Origin: Bacteroidota bacterium
GTDB lineage: Bacteria > Bacteroidota > Bacteroidia > Sphingobacteriales > Sphingobacteriaceae
Length of the DNA stretch: 59,589 nucleotides
Direction: 5' to 3'
Assembly (NCBI GenBank): GCA_013286235.1
Contig: JABDGE010000013.1
Span: 1-59,589 of the forward strand
In this document: positions 50,687 through 59,516 of the stretch, piece by piece
Numbering within the stretch: position 1 is the first letter of the stretch
Layout: every line of letters starts with the position of its first letter
Program-made: the position numbers and the translations under genes
Notes under the pieces: generated by a model
Told to the model about the DNA's origin: nothing
The model's input: only the letters and a program-made list of their open reading frames with translations
The model's database searches: none

Positions 50687-52793
50687 GCTTTTTGTTGAGG
50701 GGCTTTTGAAGCCTTACGTAAAAAGAGGAGCCCTGGCCGCTCTTGCTCTCCAGCCAAATCTTTCCATCGTGGTTGTCTACGATCTGTTTGCTGATGGACA
50801 GGCCCATACCAAAGGATTTTTCGCCTGCCGTACCAGGGCGCTTTGCCTCGCTGAACATGTTGAACACTTTGGTCTGCATGCCTTCCGGAATCCCGATTCC
50901 GTTATCTTTAACAGCTATTTCAACATCAGATTTAAGGTCTTTTATGCTCACGGTAATTGCCGATCCTTCGGCGCTGAACTTAATGGCATTGCTGATGAGG
51001 TTGCTGATCACCCGCCATATTTTTTCCCGGCTTATCCAAATCTCTTCAGGCGTATCCAGCAGGCTTAGTTCAATCCGTTGTCCCTTCTCCTGCGCTTTAA
51101 AGCGGAGCAGTTCGACACTCTTTCCGAGCAGTGAGTTGATATCGACCAATTCCTTTTTTAGCTCTGCTTTACTGCTGTTCGTTACCTCGAGGATTTCGTT
51201 TATCAGCTCGATCGAATTATAGGATGTTTCTTTGATTATCGATATTAATTCTTTTTGTTCGCTGGTAAAATCGTCGTCGGCCATAGCCTCGGTTAGCGCG
51301 GCAATACCACCAATTGGGTTTCTCAGGTCATGCGCCACGGTGCGAAGTATACGATCTTTTTCAAGACCGCTTTCTTTCAGTTCATTTAGTGTTTTCTCCA
51401 GGTCGGCCTTTTGCAGGTTTACACGCTGATTTAAAGTATTTACAGTTTCGATGTCACGCTTTGACCGTTTATAGTTTCGGAAGATAAGGAAAATGATAGC
51501 TATTGCCATCAGTGCGCATACCACAGCCACAGCGAGGTAAAACTGCTGGATTTTGCTGCGCCCTTTAAGGTCTTCTATTTGGTGTTGCTTCTCAAAATTG
51601 GCTAACTGTTCATTTACGTTACTTTCCCTTAGTAAACTAAGTTTTTTTGCCGACGAATCACTTAGTGTGTTATAAGCTTGCAAATAAGCCAGCGCCTTCG
51701 GAAAGTCCTTTTTTGACTGATAGTATTTGCTCATCAGGCGGTTCCAGTCGGCTTCGGCATTTTCATTCTTAACGCTATCCAACTGGGGCTTCATTTCTGT
51801 CAACAGGGCGTATAGCTTGTCAGTCTGCTCGTGGTCGAAATATAGTTGCGCCAGTTTAATTTCAGCCAGTTCCGCGTCGCTGTTGTCATTGCCTTTTTGG
51901 AGATTGATGGCAATACTCTTTTGCAGCAAGTTGATAGCGTTTTCATCGTCCGCTTGTGCAATCAGCACCTCAGCCTTATTGCCGTACACTACGCCCCGGG
52001 CCATCTCTATCATATTCGGCCGGTTCGAAAACTTTGCGGCGTTTTGGTCGATATATTTTAGCGTCTTGTTAAAATAAAATATCGCGCTGTCGGGCTCGTT
52101 GTCGTGTTTATAACTCAGGGCGATGTTATCCAAATCCTCCTGCAGGCGGTAAAAATCAGCAAACCTATCGGGACTGGGGGCGCTTAACCGGTAACTTTCT
52201 TTAAAATAGCTCGCTGCCAGTTTGTAATGCCCGATCTTATAAAGGATCATCCCCATGCGGTACGAATAGTCGGATAAAGCGCCATTATTCAGGTTGTTTT
52301 TTCCGACCCTGAAAGCTTCAAAATAATGCCTGTATGCTTCATTGAATTGCTGCATCGAAAAATAGGCATCGCCGATGGCCAGGTTGGCTTCCACATAATT
52401 GGCGACATATTGCTTTTGAGTTGCGCTGTGATTTGCAAGTACAAGCATGCTATCGGCAAAAAGCAGGGCCGTTTTGTTGTCGTGTTTAGCCTTCTTCCAA
52501 TAAACATAATGAAAACCGTAGGTACGGAACCTATCGTCAAGGCTTGGGCTGCTGATTCTACTCATCGACGAATCGAGGTAACGCATTCCCTGCTCCTCAT
52601 GATTGGACGTAAAAAGAAAAGAAACCTTGTCAAAAACAGGCTTGAACGCTTCCGAGTAACCGCTAATTTGATTGCTTTTTTGCCGGCAGGAAAAAAAGGC
52701 TATGGAAATGACAATGGCAAAAAGAGTTTTTACGCGGTAAATATCGCGTTTGAAGTGTATGGGGCACACATTGTTTTTTAAGATAGTCAGCAC
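50643..52793 (-). CDS. TPR sensor histidine kinase
   Basis: No ATG fits the N-terminus. GTG codons at 52793 and 52769 are the candidates; I give the longer. A signal-like segment (VKTLFAIVISIAFFSC) is followed by about six tetratricopeptide-like repeats in the periplasm (residues about 45-400; YAEAYRHYFEAFRVG-type units such as AYRHYFEAF and LAASYFKESYRL). One span lies at about 425-445 (FYLAVAVVCALMAIAIIFLIF), then HisKA with VAHDLRNPIGG (His about 488) and HATPase (NLISNAIKFS, DNGIGIP, FGMGLSI). No receiver follows, so its response regulator is elsewhere. It converges on and overlaps the GH1 gene. Confidence 0.9.
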   Translation of the reverse strand: MLTILKNNVCPIHFKRDIYRVKTLFAIVISIAFFSCRQKSNQISGYSEAFKPVFDKVSFLFTSNHEEQGMRYLDSSMSRISSPSLDDRFRTYGFHYVYWKKAKHDNKTALLFADSMLVLANHSATQKQYVANYVEANLAIGDAYFSMQQFNEAYRHYFEAFRVGKNNLNNGALSDYSYRMGMILYKIGHYKLAASYFKESYRLSAPSPDRFADFYRLQEDLDNIALSYKHDNEPDSAIFYFNKTLKYIDQNAAKFSNRPNMIEMARGVVYGNKAEVLIAQADDENAINLLQKSIAINLQKGNDNSDAELAEIKLAQLYFDHEQTDKLYALLTEMKPQLDSVKNENAEADWNRLMSKYYQSKKDFPKALAYLQAYNTLSDSSAKKLSLLRESNVNEQLANFEKQHQIEDLKGRSKIQQFYLAVAVVCALMAIAIIFLIFRNYKRSKRDIETVNTLNQRVNLQKADLEKTLNELKESGLEKDRILRTVAHDLRNPIGGIAALTEAMADDDFTSEQKELISIIKETSYNSIELINEILEVTNSSKAELKKELVDINSLLGKSVELLRFKAQEKGQRIELSLLDTPEEIWISREKIWRVISNLISNAIKFSAEGSAITVSIKDLKSDVEIAVKDNGIGIPEGMQTKVFNMFSEAKRPGTAGEKSFGMGLSISKQIVDNHDGKIWLESKSGQGSSFYVRLQKPLNKKPNASKNLQTTVQTT

Positions 52794-52857
52794 AACAAAA
52801 TCCAGTTTACGTCATACGCAATAACGGGAGAATATGTTGCTTAAAATTAATAAAAAT

Positions 52858-54039
52858 TTATTTAAAAGCATCAAGGCCAGTTACATCATAACCGGTAATG
52901 AGCAGGTGTATGTCATGTGTGCCTTCATAAGTTACCACCGATTCTAAATTCATGATATGGCGCATGATCGGGTATTCGCCCGTAATTCCCATACCGCCAA
53001 GCATCTGTCGGGCTTCCCTCGCTATGTTTATGGCGGTTTCCACACTGTTTCGCTTCCCCATTGAAATTTGGGCGGGCGTGGCCCTGTTCTCGTTTTTTAA
53101 CTGACCCAGGCGCCAAACAAGTAGCTGGCCTTTGGTGATTTCGGTGATCATTTCAGCTAATTTCTTTTGCTGGAGTTGAAACCCTGCTATAGCCCTGCCG
53201 AATTGTTTGCGTTCCTTTGTATACCGTAGGGCAGTATCATAACAATCCATCGCCGCCCCAAGCGCGCCCCAGGCAATACCGTACCGGGCCTGGTTCAGGC
53301 AGCCCAATGGTCCTTTCAATCCGGAAACATTGGGCAAAACGTTTTCTTTCGGGACTTTAACATGATCAAAAACCAGTTCGCCCGTGGCCGAAGCGCGCAA
53401 TGACCATTTATTATGGGTTTCGGGAGTGGTAAAGCCTTCCATCCCGCGTTCAACGATCAGCCCGCGTATTTTGCCGTCCTCATCCTTTGCCCAAACAACT
53501 GCTATATCAGCAAAAGGGGCATTGGAAATCCACATTTTTGCCCCGTTTAGTATAAAGTGATCGCCGGCGTCTTTAATATTGGTTTCCATCCCGCCCGGGT
53601 CCGAGCCATGGTCGGGTTCGGTAAGCCCGAAGCAGCCCATCAGCTCGCCTGTAGCAAGTTTGGGTAGATATTTTTTCTTTTGTTGTTCGGATCCATAAGC
53701 ATAAATAGGGTACATCACCAGCGAACCCTGTACCGATGCGGTGGAACGTATCCCGGAATCGCCCCGTTCAATTTCCTGCATAATGATCCCGTACGACATA
53801 TAATCCAGCCCGGCACCGCCATATTCAACAGGTATAGTCGGGCCGAAGGCGCCAATCTCGCCCAGGCCTTTGATGAGGTGTTTGGGAAATTCAGCCTTTT
53901 GGGCATAGGATTCAATAACCGGGCTCACCTCTTTTTTAACCCAGTCGCGAACGGTGGAGCGTATCAGCTTGTGTTCGTCGCTGAGGAGTTCATCTATCAA
54001 ATAATAATCAGGGGATTCGTACAGATCTTTTTTAGACAT
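52858..54039 (-). CDS. Acyl-CoA dehydrogenase, glutaryl-CoA dehydrogenase-like
   Basis: The 393-residue flavoenzyme has the acyl-CoA dehydrogenase layout: an N-terminal helical domain, a beta domain with the FAD contact GCFGLTEPDHGSDPGGM and WISNAPFADIAVVWAK, and a C-terminal helical domain. RSTASVQGSLVMYPIYAYGSE and the catalytic Glu in VTYEGTHDIHLLI match the glutaryl-CoA dehydrogenase branch. The reaction would be oxidative decarboxylation of glutaryl-CoA in lysine or tryptophan breakdown. An exact -7 box TATCTTTG lies 21 bases upstream. Another short-chain acyl-CoA substrate is possible. Confidence 0.92.
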   Translation of the reverse strand: MSKKDLYESPDYYLIDELLSDEHKLIRSTVRDWVKKEVSPVIESYAQKAEFPKHLIKGLGEIGAFGPTIPVEYGGAGLDYMSYGIIMQEIERGDSGIRSTASVQGSLVMYPIYAYGSEQQKKKYLPKLATGELMGCFGLTEPDHGSDPGGMETNIKDAGDHFILNGAKMWISNAPFADIAVVWAKDEDGKIRGLIVERGMEGFTTPETHNKWSLRASATGELVFDHVKVPKENVLPNVSGLKGPLGCLNQARYGIAWGALGAAMDCYDTALRYTKERKQFGRAIAGFQLQQKKLAEMITEITKGQLLVWRLGQLKNENRATPAQISMGKRNSVETAINIAREARQMLGGMGITGEYPIMRHIMNLESVVTYEGTHDIHLLITGYDVTGLDAFK

Positions 54040-54059
54040 CGGGTATTCGAATTGGTCGG

Positions 54060-54067
54060 CAAAGATA
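54060..54067 (-). promoter_or_regulatory. -7 element of the acyl-CoA dehydrogenase gene
   Basis: TATCTTTG on the minus strand (54067-54060) matches TAnnTTTG exactly, 21 bases before the start codon. No TTG lies at the expected distance upstream. Confidence 0.4.
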
Positions 54068-54217
54068 GTTTTTTTTGCTTTCGGATGCGTGGTTTTTACG
54101 CCTGTTATAGCAGAATGGGCGATTTACGTCACGCGAAGTCCCACCTGCCAAATCTTTAATTTTACCTTAATTAGCATCGGAACAATTCCTGAATTAAAAA
54201 AAATATACTTTTGGACA

Positions 54218-54568
54218 ATGATCACTATCGCAATAGACGGCGCCGGGTTTTTCGCCTATCATGGGTTTTACCCCCAAGAGCAATTGTTAGGGGCTAAGTT
54301 TATTGTAGATGTTGAGGTAGCATTTGAGTCGGCTGCAGATATGAAGCAGGATAATATCAGCGACACCGTAAATTATGAGGAGATTTACCACGTTGTATCG
54401 GCGCAAATGAAACATACTCGGAAGCTGATCGAGGCGGTGGCGCAATCGATAGCGGAAGATCTAAAGGCGAAATATCCATACATAAACAGCGTGAAAGTTA
54501 CGCTTAAAAAGATGCATCCGCCTTTGCCGGGGAAGGTGGATTATACGGCCGTGACGGTGGTACTATGA
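54218..54568 (+). CDS. folB: Dihydroneopterin aldolase
   Basis: I use the ATG at 54218 (MITIAIDGAGFFAYHGFY), where the family begins; a longer frame from 54089 runs through the promoter of the neighbouring gene. The 116-residue enzyme has the FolB motifs FYAYHG-like FFAYHGFYPQEQLLG with the catalytic Glu, DTVNYEEIY, LIEAVAQSIAEDL and the C-terminal VTLKKMHPPLPG with the active-site Lys. It converts dihydroneopterin to hydroxymethyl-dihydropterin in folate synthesis. No other folate gene is adjacent. Confidence 0.92.
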   Translation: MITIAIDGAGFFAYHGFYPQEQLLGAKFIVDVEVAFESAADMKQDNISDTVNYEEIYHVVSAQMKHTRKLIEAVAQSIAEDLKAKYPYINSVKVTLKKMHPPLPGKVDYTAVTVVL

Positions 54569-54711
54569 TTCCTGGGATTATAGGATCCCTTGGCGGGTGT
54601 TGGTCCAAAAAAACTAATCGATATACCTTTTCCATCCGTTGACAACCTTTAATTTTGAGATAACTTTCCATTATTTCGCGTGTTAATAAAGTGTAATTAG
54701 TCGATAAAACC

Positions 54712-56106
54712 GTGTTTTCGAAAATAACATCTGATATACTCTCTGAAATTAAATCCGTCGTCGGAGAAGAATGGGTAATTACTTCACATGACGCCCTTGA
54801 AAAGTACAGCCATGACGAAACGGAAGACCTGCATTATTACCCGGAGGTTGTGGTAAAACCACGAACGGTGGACGAGGTGTCCAGGCTGATGCAGCTTTGC
54901 AATAAACATTTGGTGCCGGTTACGCCAAGGGGCGCCGGTACCGGTTTAAGCGGCGGCGCTTTGCCCATGCAAGGCGGGCTCCTGCTTTCCATGGAGCGTT
55001 TTAACCAGATCTTAACGATAGATGAGCAGAACCTGCAGGCCGTTACCGAACCGGGGGTTATCACAGAAGTTTTTATGGATGCGGTGGCCGCGAAAGGCCT
55101 TTTGTACCCGGTTGACCCGGCGAGCAAAGGCAGCTGTTTTATCGGCGGTAACGTCTCGCACGGATCGGGCGGCCCGAGAGTAGTGAAATACGGCACTATC
55201 CGCGAATATATTCTTAACCTCGAGATTGTTTTACCCTCGGGCGAAGTCATATGGACAGGGGCCAATACACTAAAATATGCTTCGGGTTATAATTTAACCC
55301 AGTTGATGATCGGGTCCGAAGGCACTTTGGGCATTATTACCAAAATTGTGGTGAAGCTTATTCCGCGGCCGACGGTTGATGCCCTGCTGTTAGCCTCATT
55401 TGGATCGAACGAGGCGGCTGCTTCTGCGGTATCGGCGATATTCCGGGCGGGAATTGTACCCTCAGCCTTGGAATTTATGGAACGGAGAGGGGTGGAGTGG
55501 GTAAAGGAACACGACGGCATCATGTTCGATCTGAAAGACGATGTCCAGGCGTTTTTACTGATCGAAGTGGACGGAACCAACCAGGATGTGATCTTTTTAG
55601 ATTGTGAAAAGATAAACCAGGTATTGGAGGATTTTGATTGCAAGGATGCTTTATTTGCAGATTCGGCTGCACAAAAGGAAGAATTATGGCGGATGCGGAG
55701 GACGATGGCTGTTTCGGTGAAATCAAATTCGATTTATAAAGAGGAAGATACGGTTGTTCCCCGTGCAAGCCTGCCGCAACTGATCAGTGGGATAAAGGAG
55801 ACGGGCCGTAAATATGGCTTTGAGTCCGTATGTTATGGTCATGCCGGTGATGGTAACGTGCATGTGAATATCATCAAAGGCAGCATGAGCGACGAGGATT
55901 GGCACGATAAGCTAAAAGACGGTATCCGTGAAATATTTGAGCTCACTGTATCGCTGGGCGGCACCCTTTCAGGTGAACATGGGATAGGCCTGGTGCAAAA
56001 GGAATTTATGCCGATAAAATATTCCGAAACCCATTTTGCCTTATGGCGCGGCATAAAACAGGTGTTTGATAAAAACGGGATTTTGAACCCGGGGAAGATC
56101 TTTTAG
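54712..56106 (+). CDS. GlcD/D-lactate dehydrogenase-like FAD oxidase
   Basis: The start is a GTG at 54712 (read MFSKITSDILSEIKSVVG); no ATG lies near the N-terminus. The 464-residue protein has a PCMH-type FAD domain (VTPRGAGTGLSGGALPMQGGLLLSM, GGNVSHGSGGPRVVKYG, MIGSEGTLGIITK) and an FAD-oxidase C-domain with metal or active-site histidines in CYGHAGDGNVHVN and GEHGIG, ending ILNPGKIF. It fits the glycolate oxidase GlcD/D-2-hydroxyacid dehydrogenase family. The GlcE and GlcF partners are not present, so a stand-alone D-lactate dehydrogenase is likelier. Confidence 0.9.
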   Translation: MFSKITSDILSEIKSVVGEEWVITSHDALEKYSHDETEDLHYYPEVVVKPRTVDEVSRLMQLCNKHLVPVTPRGAGTGLSGGALPMQGGLLLSMERFNQILTIDEQNLQAVTEPGVITEVFMDAVAAKGLLYPVDPASKGSCFIGGNVSHGSGGPRVVKYGTIREYILNLEIVLPSGEVIWTGANTLKYASGYNLTQLMIGSEGTLGIITKIVVKLIPRPTVDALLLASFGSNEAAASAVSAIFRAGIVPSALEFMERRGVEWVKEHDGIMFDLKDDVQAFLLIEVDGTNQDVIFLDCEKINQVLEDFDCKDALFADSAAQKEELWRMRRTMAVSVKSNSIYKEEDTVVPRASLPQLISGIKETGRKYGFESVCYGHAGDGNVHVNIIKGSMSDEDWHDKLKDGIREIFELTVSLGGTLSGEHGIGLVQKEFMPIKYSETHFALWRGIKQVFDKNGILNPGKIF

Positions 56107-56163
56107 ACCATTGATTTCGAAATAATTTTTTTGATTCCGTTGATTCGGAGAGAAACGATATTC

Positions 56164-56200
56164 GTCTATAGCGATGGGTTTCAAACCCATCGCTATAGAC
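56164..56200. repeat. 37-bp near-perfect palindrome
   Basis: GTCTATAGCGATGGGTTT (56164-56181), a single C, then AAACCCATCGCTATAGAC (56183-56200) are perfect 18-base inverses. It lies 58 bases after the stop of the FAD oxidase gene and before a + strand gene 130 bases on. With a one-base centre it would form a cruciform or tight hairpin; no T-run follows. It is not coding. Confidence 0.75.
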
Positions 56201-56329
56201 AATGAAAAACTGTTTTCAAATTAAAAGAGCGCCTTTGGCCTGCCGGGTTGTTGTATTTTCATTTAAAAAGTGCGACTTTTAACAGGTGATAAATTCACAT
56301 TAAAAAAACAATTACCTAATATTTAAACG

Positions 56330-56959
56330 TTGTCAGCAATTTTTGACATATCCAATACTGACCTTCTGAAAGTGGGCCTGGCCGTCGTTTGCGGCGGCAT
56401 ATTGGGCTTTGAGCGCCAGTACAAAAATAAAACCGCTGGTTTTCGAACCATTATTCTCATTTGCCTCGGTTCGGCGATATTTACCATGGTGGCGCAGCAC
56501 GCCGGGCAGGTAGCTAACCTGAATATTGTTACCGGCGTGGGCTTTATCGGTGCGGGCGTTATCTTTAAGGACAATATTGAGGTTACGGGGCTTACTACCG
56601 CAGCCGTGATTTGGGCCTCGGCAGCTATCGGGATGGCTGATGGTTCGGGCAATTACATGCTGGCTTTTTTGTCGACGGTGGTGGTACTTGCCGTATTGCT
56701 GATCCTAAGCATTTTAGAACAGTATATTGCCAAGGTTCATCGCGACAAACTTTTCGTCATCGAATTTATCGACGGTGATTTCAAAAACCTTGATCAGGTC
56801 CGTAAGCTGATCGTCTCCCATAACTTGAAGTATAACACCGTGAAGGTGTCAAAAAAAGACGGCTGTTTGCAGACTGCCATATGGGTGACGGGGCACAAGA
56901 TGAACCTGCTGAGGCTCGATGAGGTGCTGATGAGGATGCCGGAGATAAGATCGTTTTAA
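56330..56959 (+). CDS. MgtC/SapB-family membrane protein
   Basis: The start is a TTG at 56330 (read MSAIFDISNTDLLKVG), as no ATG precedes the conserved region. The 209-residue protein has an N-terminal membrane domain of four to five spans with family phrases GGILGFERQYKNKTAGFRT, LGSAIFTMV, GVGFIGAGVIFKD and GLTTAAVIWASAAIGMADG. A cytosolic C-domain of about 75 residues has an ACT-like pattern. MgtC proteins modulate magnesium-limited growth and ATP synthase. It is separated by only 15 bases from the FAD oxidoreductase gene. Confidence 0.92.
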   Translation: MSAIFDISNTDLLKVGLAVVCGGILGFERQYKNKTAGFRTIILICLGSAIFTMVAQHAGQVANLNIVTGVGFIGAGVIFKDNIEVTGLTTAAVIWASAAIGMADGSGNYMLAFLSTVVVLAVLLILSILEQYIAKVHRDKLFVIEFIDGDFKNLDQVRKLIVSHNLKYNTVKVSKKDGCLQTAIWVTGHKMNLLRLDEVLMRMPEIRSF

Positions 56960-56974
56960 ATTACCGGCGATGCT

Positions 56975-58984
56975 ATGAAAGCAATCACGTATTTAGCATC
57001 GGCATTCCTTTTACTGCTCTGCTGTTCAGTTGGCGTGCAGCAAAAATCCCCGAATTATGACGTAGTAGTTTATGGCGGAACGGCATCAGGCGTTATGGCT
57101 GCGTACACCGCTAAAAGAATGGGAAAATCGGTCTTATTGATCGAGCCCGGAATGCGAATCGGCGGTTTGACCACAGGCGGCCTGGGTTACACCGACATAG
57201 GCAATAAATATGCGATCAAAGGCTTGTCGCTTGATTTTTACCGGAAGATAGGACAGCACTACGGCACTTTTGAGCAATGGATTTTTGAACCGCATGTCGC
57301 CGGAGACATCCTGAAAAACTATCTTGAAAAAGCCCAGGTTCCTGTGCTGTATTCGTACAGGATTACGTCCGCCAGGAAAATAAACGACAGGATAGTCTCG
57401 ATAATCCTTGAGAACTCAATTCAGCCTCAATACAAATCCAATAAAAAAATAAGGGGCAAAGAATTCATCGATTGCAGCTATGAAGGCGATTTAATGGCTG
57501 CGGCAGGTGTGTCGTACACAGTGGGGCGTGAGGATAACAGCCAATATAATGAAACCTACGACGGCTCACAATTAAGGGAAAAGCACCAATTTCCGGACGG
57601 CGTGGACCCTTACAAAACCCCCGGTAGCCCGGAGAGCGGCTTGCTTTGGGGGATCAGCGCCAACAAGCTATTACCTGATGGGATGGGTAACAAAATGGTA
57701 CAAACCTATAACATTCGAGTTTGCCTGAGCAAAGACCCGGCAAACAGCATGCCCATCACCCAACCGGAAGACTATAAACCCGAACGTTATGAATTATTGC
57801 TTCGGCTGATGGAGAAGAAGCCCATCCGGCATATCGAAGATATCATGACCACGAGCGAAATGCCGAACCGCAAGACGGATATAAACAATAACGGGCCATT
57901 TTCGACGGATATGATCGGCATGAGCTGGCAATACCCCGAGGGCAGCTACGCACAACGGGCAGCTATCTTTAAGGCGCATGAAAACTACACCAAAGGCTTT
58001 TTCTATTTTATCGGGCACGATCCGCGTGTGCCGGAAAACCCAAGGAAGGAGATGCTGGCCTATGGCTACCCGAAGGACGAATACCTCAACTCCAATCATT
58101 TCACCACGCAAATGTACGTGCGCGAAGCCAGGCGGATGCTTGGGGCATACGTAATGACACAGGCGAATTGCCAGGGGAAGGCACTGGTAAACGACGGGAT
58201 TGCGCTGGCAGCCTATACCATGGACTCGCACAATGCCGAACGCCTGGTGGTTAACGGCATGGTGAAAAACGAAGGCGACGTCCAGATAGGCGGGTTCGGC
58301 CCATACCCAATAGCCTATAGAAGTATAACTCCCAAAATGAATGAATGCAGCAACCTGCTGGTGCCCGTTTGTTTGTCGGCATCGCATATTGCCTACGGCT
58401 CCATCCGGATGGAGCCGGTTTTTATGATGCTGGGACAGTCGGCGGCTGTCGCTGCCTGCATGGCCATAGATAGCGATTCGCCCGTACAGCAGGTAAATGT
58501 GCGAACATTGCAAAAAGAACTCAAAAACAATCCCCTGGCTGACGGCAGTACGCCCGAAGTGCTTGTCCTCAATGACGATTCTGCATCGGTATCGGTTGAG
58601 GGCGACTGGAAACGCAGGCAAAACGTCCCGGGCTGTTATGGCCCCTCCTTGCTGATGGCAGACTCATCGATAAAAGCAACTGATTTCGTGCGTTTTACTC
58701 CGCAACTCAAAGAAGAAGGGGTTTACGATCTATACACCTACGTTGTAAAAGCGCGGGGCGCCTCAAAATACCTGAATTTTACGATAAACAACGGCATTGA
58801 ACAGAAAGACATCGAGTTGAACATGAACGACATCGTCGTGAAGGGGCAAACAGAAGGTCAGTGGGTGCCCTTAGGCAAATACCACTTTCAACCCGGAAAC
58901 AAAGGCTCGGTTACCATCACCGGTAAAAACGCAGATGGCGCAGTAATAGCCGATGCGGTGTTATTTATTCCGGCAAGAAAATGA
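56975..58984 (+). CDS. Secreted FAD-dependent oxidoreductase with golvesin-like C-terminal domain
   Basis: The 669-residue protein has a signal with hydrophobic core and Cys pair (SAFLLLLCCSVG; Cys16 or Cys17 could be a lipobox). A Rossmann FAD motif VVYGGTASGVMAAYTAKRMGKSVLLIEP opens the PF12831-type FAD oxidoreductase domain (about residues 28-500), with GGLTTGGLGYTD, FIDCSYEGDLMAAAGVSYTVGRE and the C-terminal SAAVAACMAI. From about 535 a beta-sandwich of the golvesin/xanthan-lyase-associated type follows (VRFTPQLKEEGVYDLYTYVV). Such proteins are common in Bacteroidota, often in glycan utilisation. It follows the MgtC-like gene by 15 bases. Confidence 0.88.
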   Translation: MKAITYLASAFLLLLCCSVGVQQKSPNYDVVVYGGTASGVMAAYTAKRMGKSVLLIEPGMRIGGLTTGGLGYTDIGNKYAIKGLSLDFYRKIGQHYGTFEQWIFEPHVAGDILKNYLEKAQVPVLYSYRITSARKINDRIVSIILENSIQPQYKSNKKIRGKEFIDCSYEGDLMAAAGVSYTVGREDNSQYNETYDGSQLREKHQFPDGVDPYKTPGSPESGLLWGISANKLLPDGMGNKMVQTYNIRVCLSKDPANSMPITQPEDYKPERYELLLRLMEKKPIRHIEDIMTTSEMPNRKTDINNNGPFSTDMIGMSWQYPEGSYAQRAAIFKAHENYTKGFFYFIGHDPRVPENPRKEMLAYGYPKDEYLNSNHFTTQMYVREARRMLGAYVMTQANCQGKALVNDGIALAAYTMDSHNAERLVVNGMVKNEGDVQIGGFGPYPIAYRSITPKMNECSNLLVPVCLSASHIAYGSIRMEPVFMMLGQSAAVAACMAIDSDSPVQQVNVRTLQKELKNNPLADGSTPEVLVLNDDSASVSVEGDWKRRQNVPGCYGPSLLMADSSIKATDFVRFTPQLKEEGVYDLYTYVVKARGASKYLNFTINNGIEQKDIELNMNDIVVKGQTEGQWVPLGKYHFQPGNKGSVTITGKNADGAVIADAVLFIPARK

Positions 58985-59069
58985 ACCAGCGCAATCAACC
59001 GCTCGCCAATCAACCCAATGAACGAATGAACCAATAAACCAATGAACCAATGAACGAATGAACCAATCC
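58984..59069. repeat. AATGAACC short-word repeat
   Basis: Degenerate eight-base words AATGAACG, AATGAACC, AATAAACC and AATCAACC are repeated about nine times, clearest from 59019 to 59064. They lie between the FAD oxidoreductase stop and the convergent thioesterase stop. No hairpin and no coding signal were seen. Confidence 0.6.
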
Positions 59070-59516
59070 TCAATTCGTATTCAAAATCAGCCCAGGCTCA
59101 TCAAATTCAATAAGGCGTGCCCGCTCTGTGTGAGGGATTGAGACAGATTTGTTTGCCCTGTAATCGTAGCTGATGCACACCGTCTTTCCGGTTGTGCAAA
59201 TTTCCTCGCCATGTTCGGTAAGCTTTACCAGCACATGCATAATGTCAAAGCTGCTATTGCCGATACGTGTGGTACGTACATAGCAGGCAATTTCGTCGTT
59301 TAAGGTGATCGGCTTTAAATAGTTCACTTCCGACCGGCCAACGATGACCCCGCTTTTGCTTATGTCCCATTCAATTGCTTCACGCCAGTACTTTAGCCGG
59401 GCTTCCTCGAAGTATGTTAAGTAGATTGCATTGTTCACATGCCCAACGGCGTCAATATCCGAGAAACGGATCGTGATAGGGGTTTTATATTTATATCCTG
59501 ATAGTTTTTCACTCAT
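59070..59516 (-). CDS. Hotdog-fold acyl-CoA thioesterase
   Basis: The 148-residue protein has the 4-hydroxybenzoyl-CoA thioesterase/YbgC signature IRFSDIDAVGHVNNAIYLTYFEEAR with the catalytic Asp, and a second half with VNYLKPITLNDEIACYVRTTRIGNSSFDI. It should hydrolyse short acyl-CoA thioesters in the cytosol. The start is the ATG at 59516. The remaining 73 bases to the window edge contain no recognisable gene. Confidence 0.9.
   Translation of the reverse strand: MSEKLSGYKYKTPITIRFSDIDAVGHVNNAIYLTYFEEARLKYWREAIEWDISKSGVIVGRSEVNYLKPITLNDEIACYVRTTRIGNSSFDIMHVLVKLTEHGEEICTTGKTVCISYDYRANKSVSIPHTERARLIEFDEPGLILNTN

Noticed and set aside
54089..54217. 43-residue N-terminal extension of FolB
   Set aside because: The extension runs through the divergent promoter region of the acyl-CoA dehydrogenase gene and is absent from the FolB family; the ATG at 54218 is the natural start.
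57794..58621. 275-residue minus-strand frame opposite the FAD oxidoreductase
   Set aside because: It is antisense to conserved FAD-enzyme sequence and has no motif or start context.
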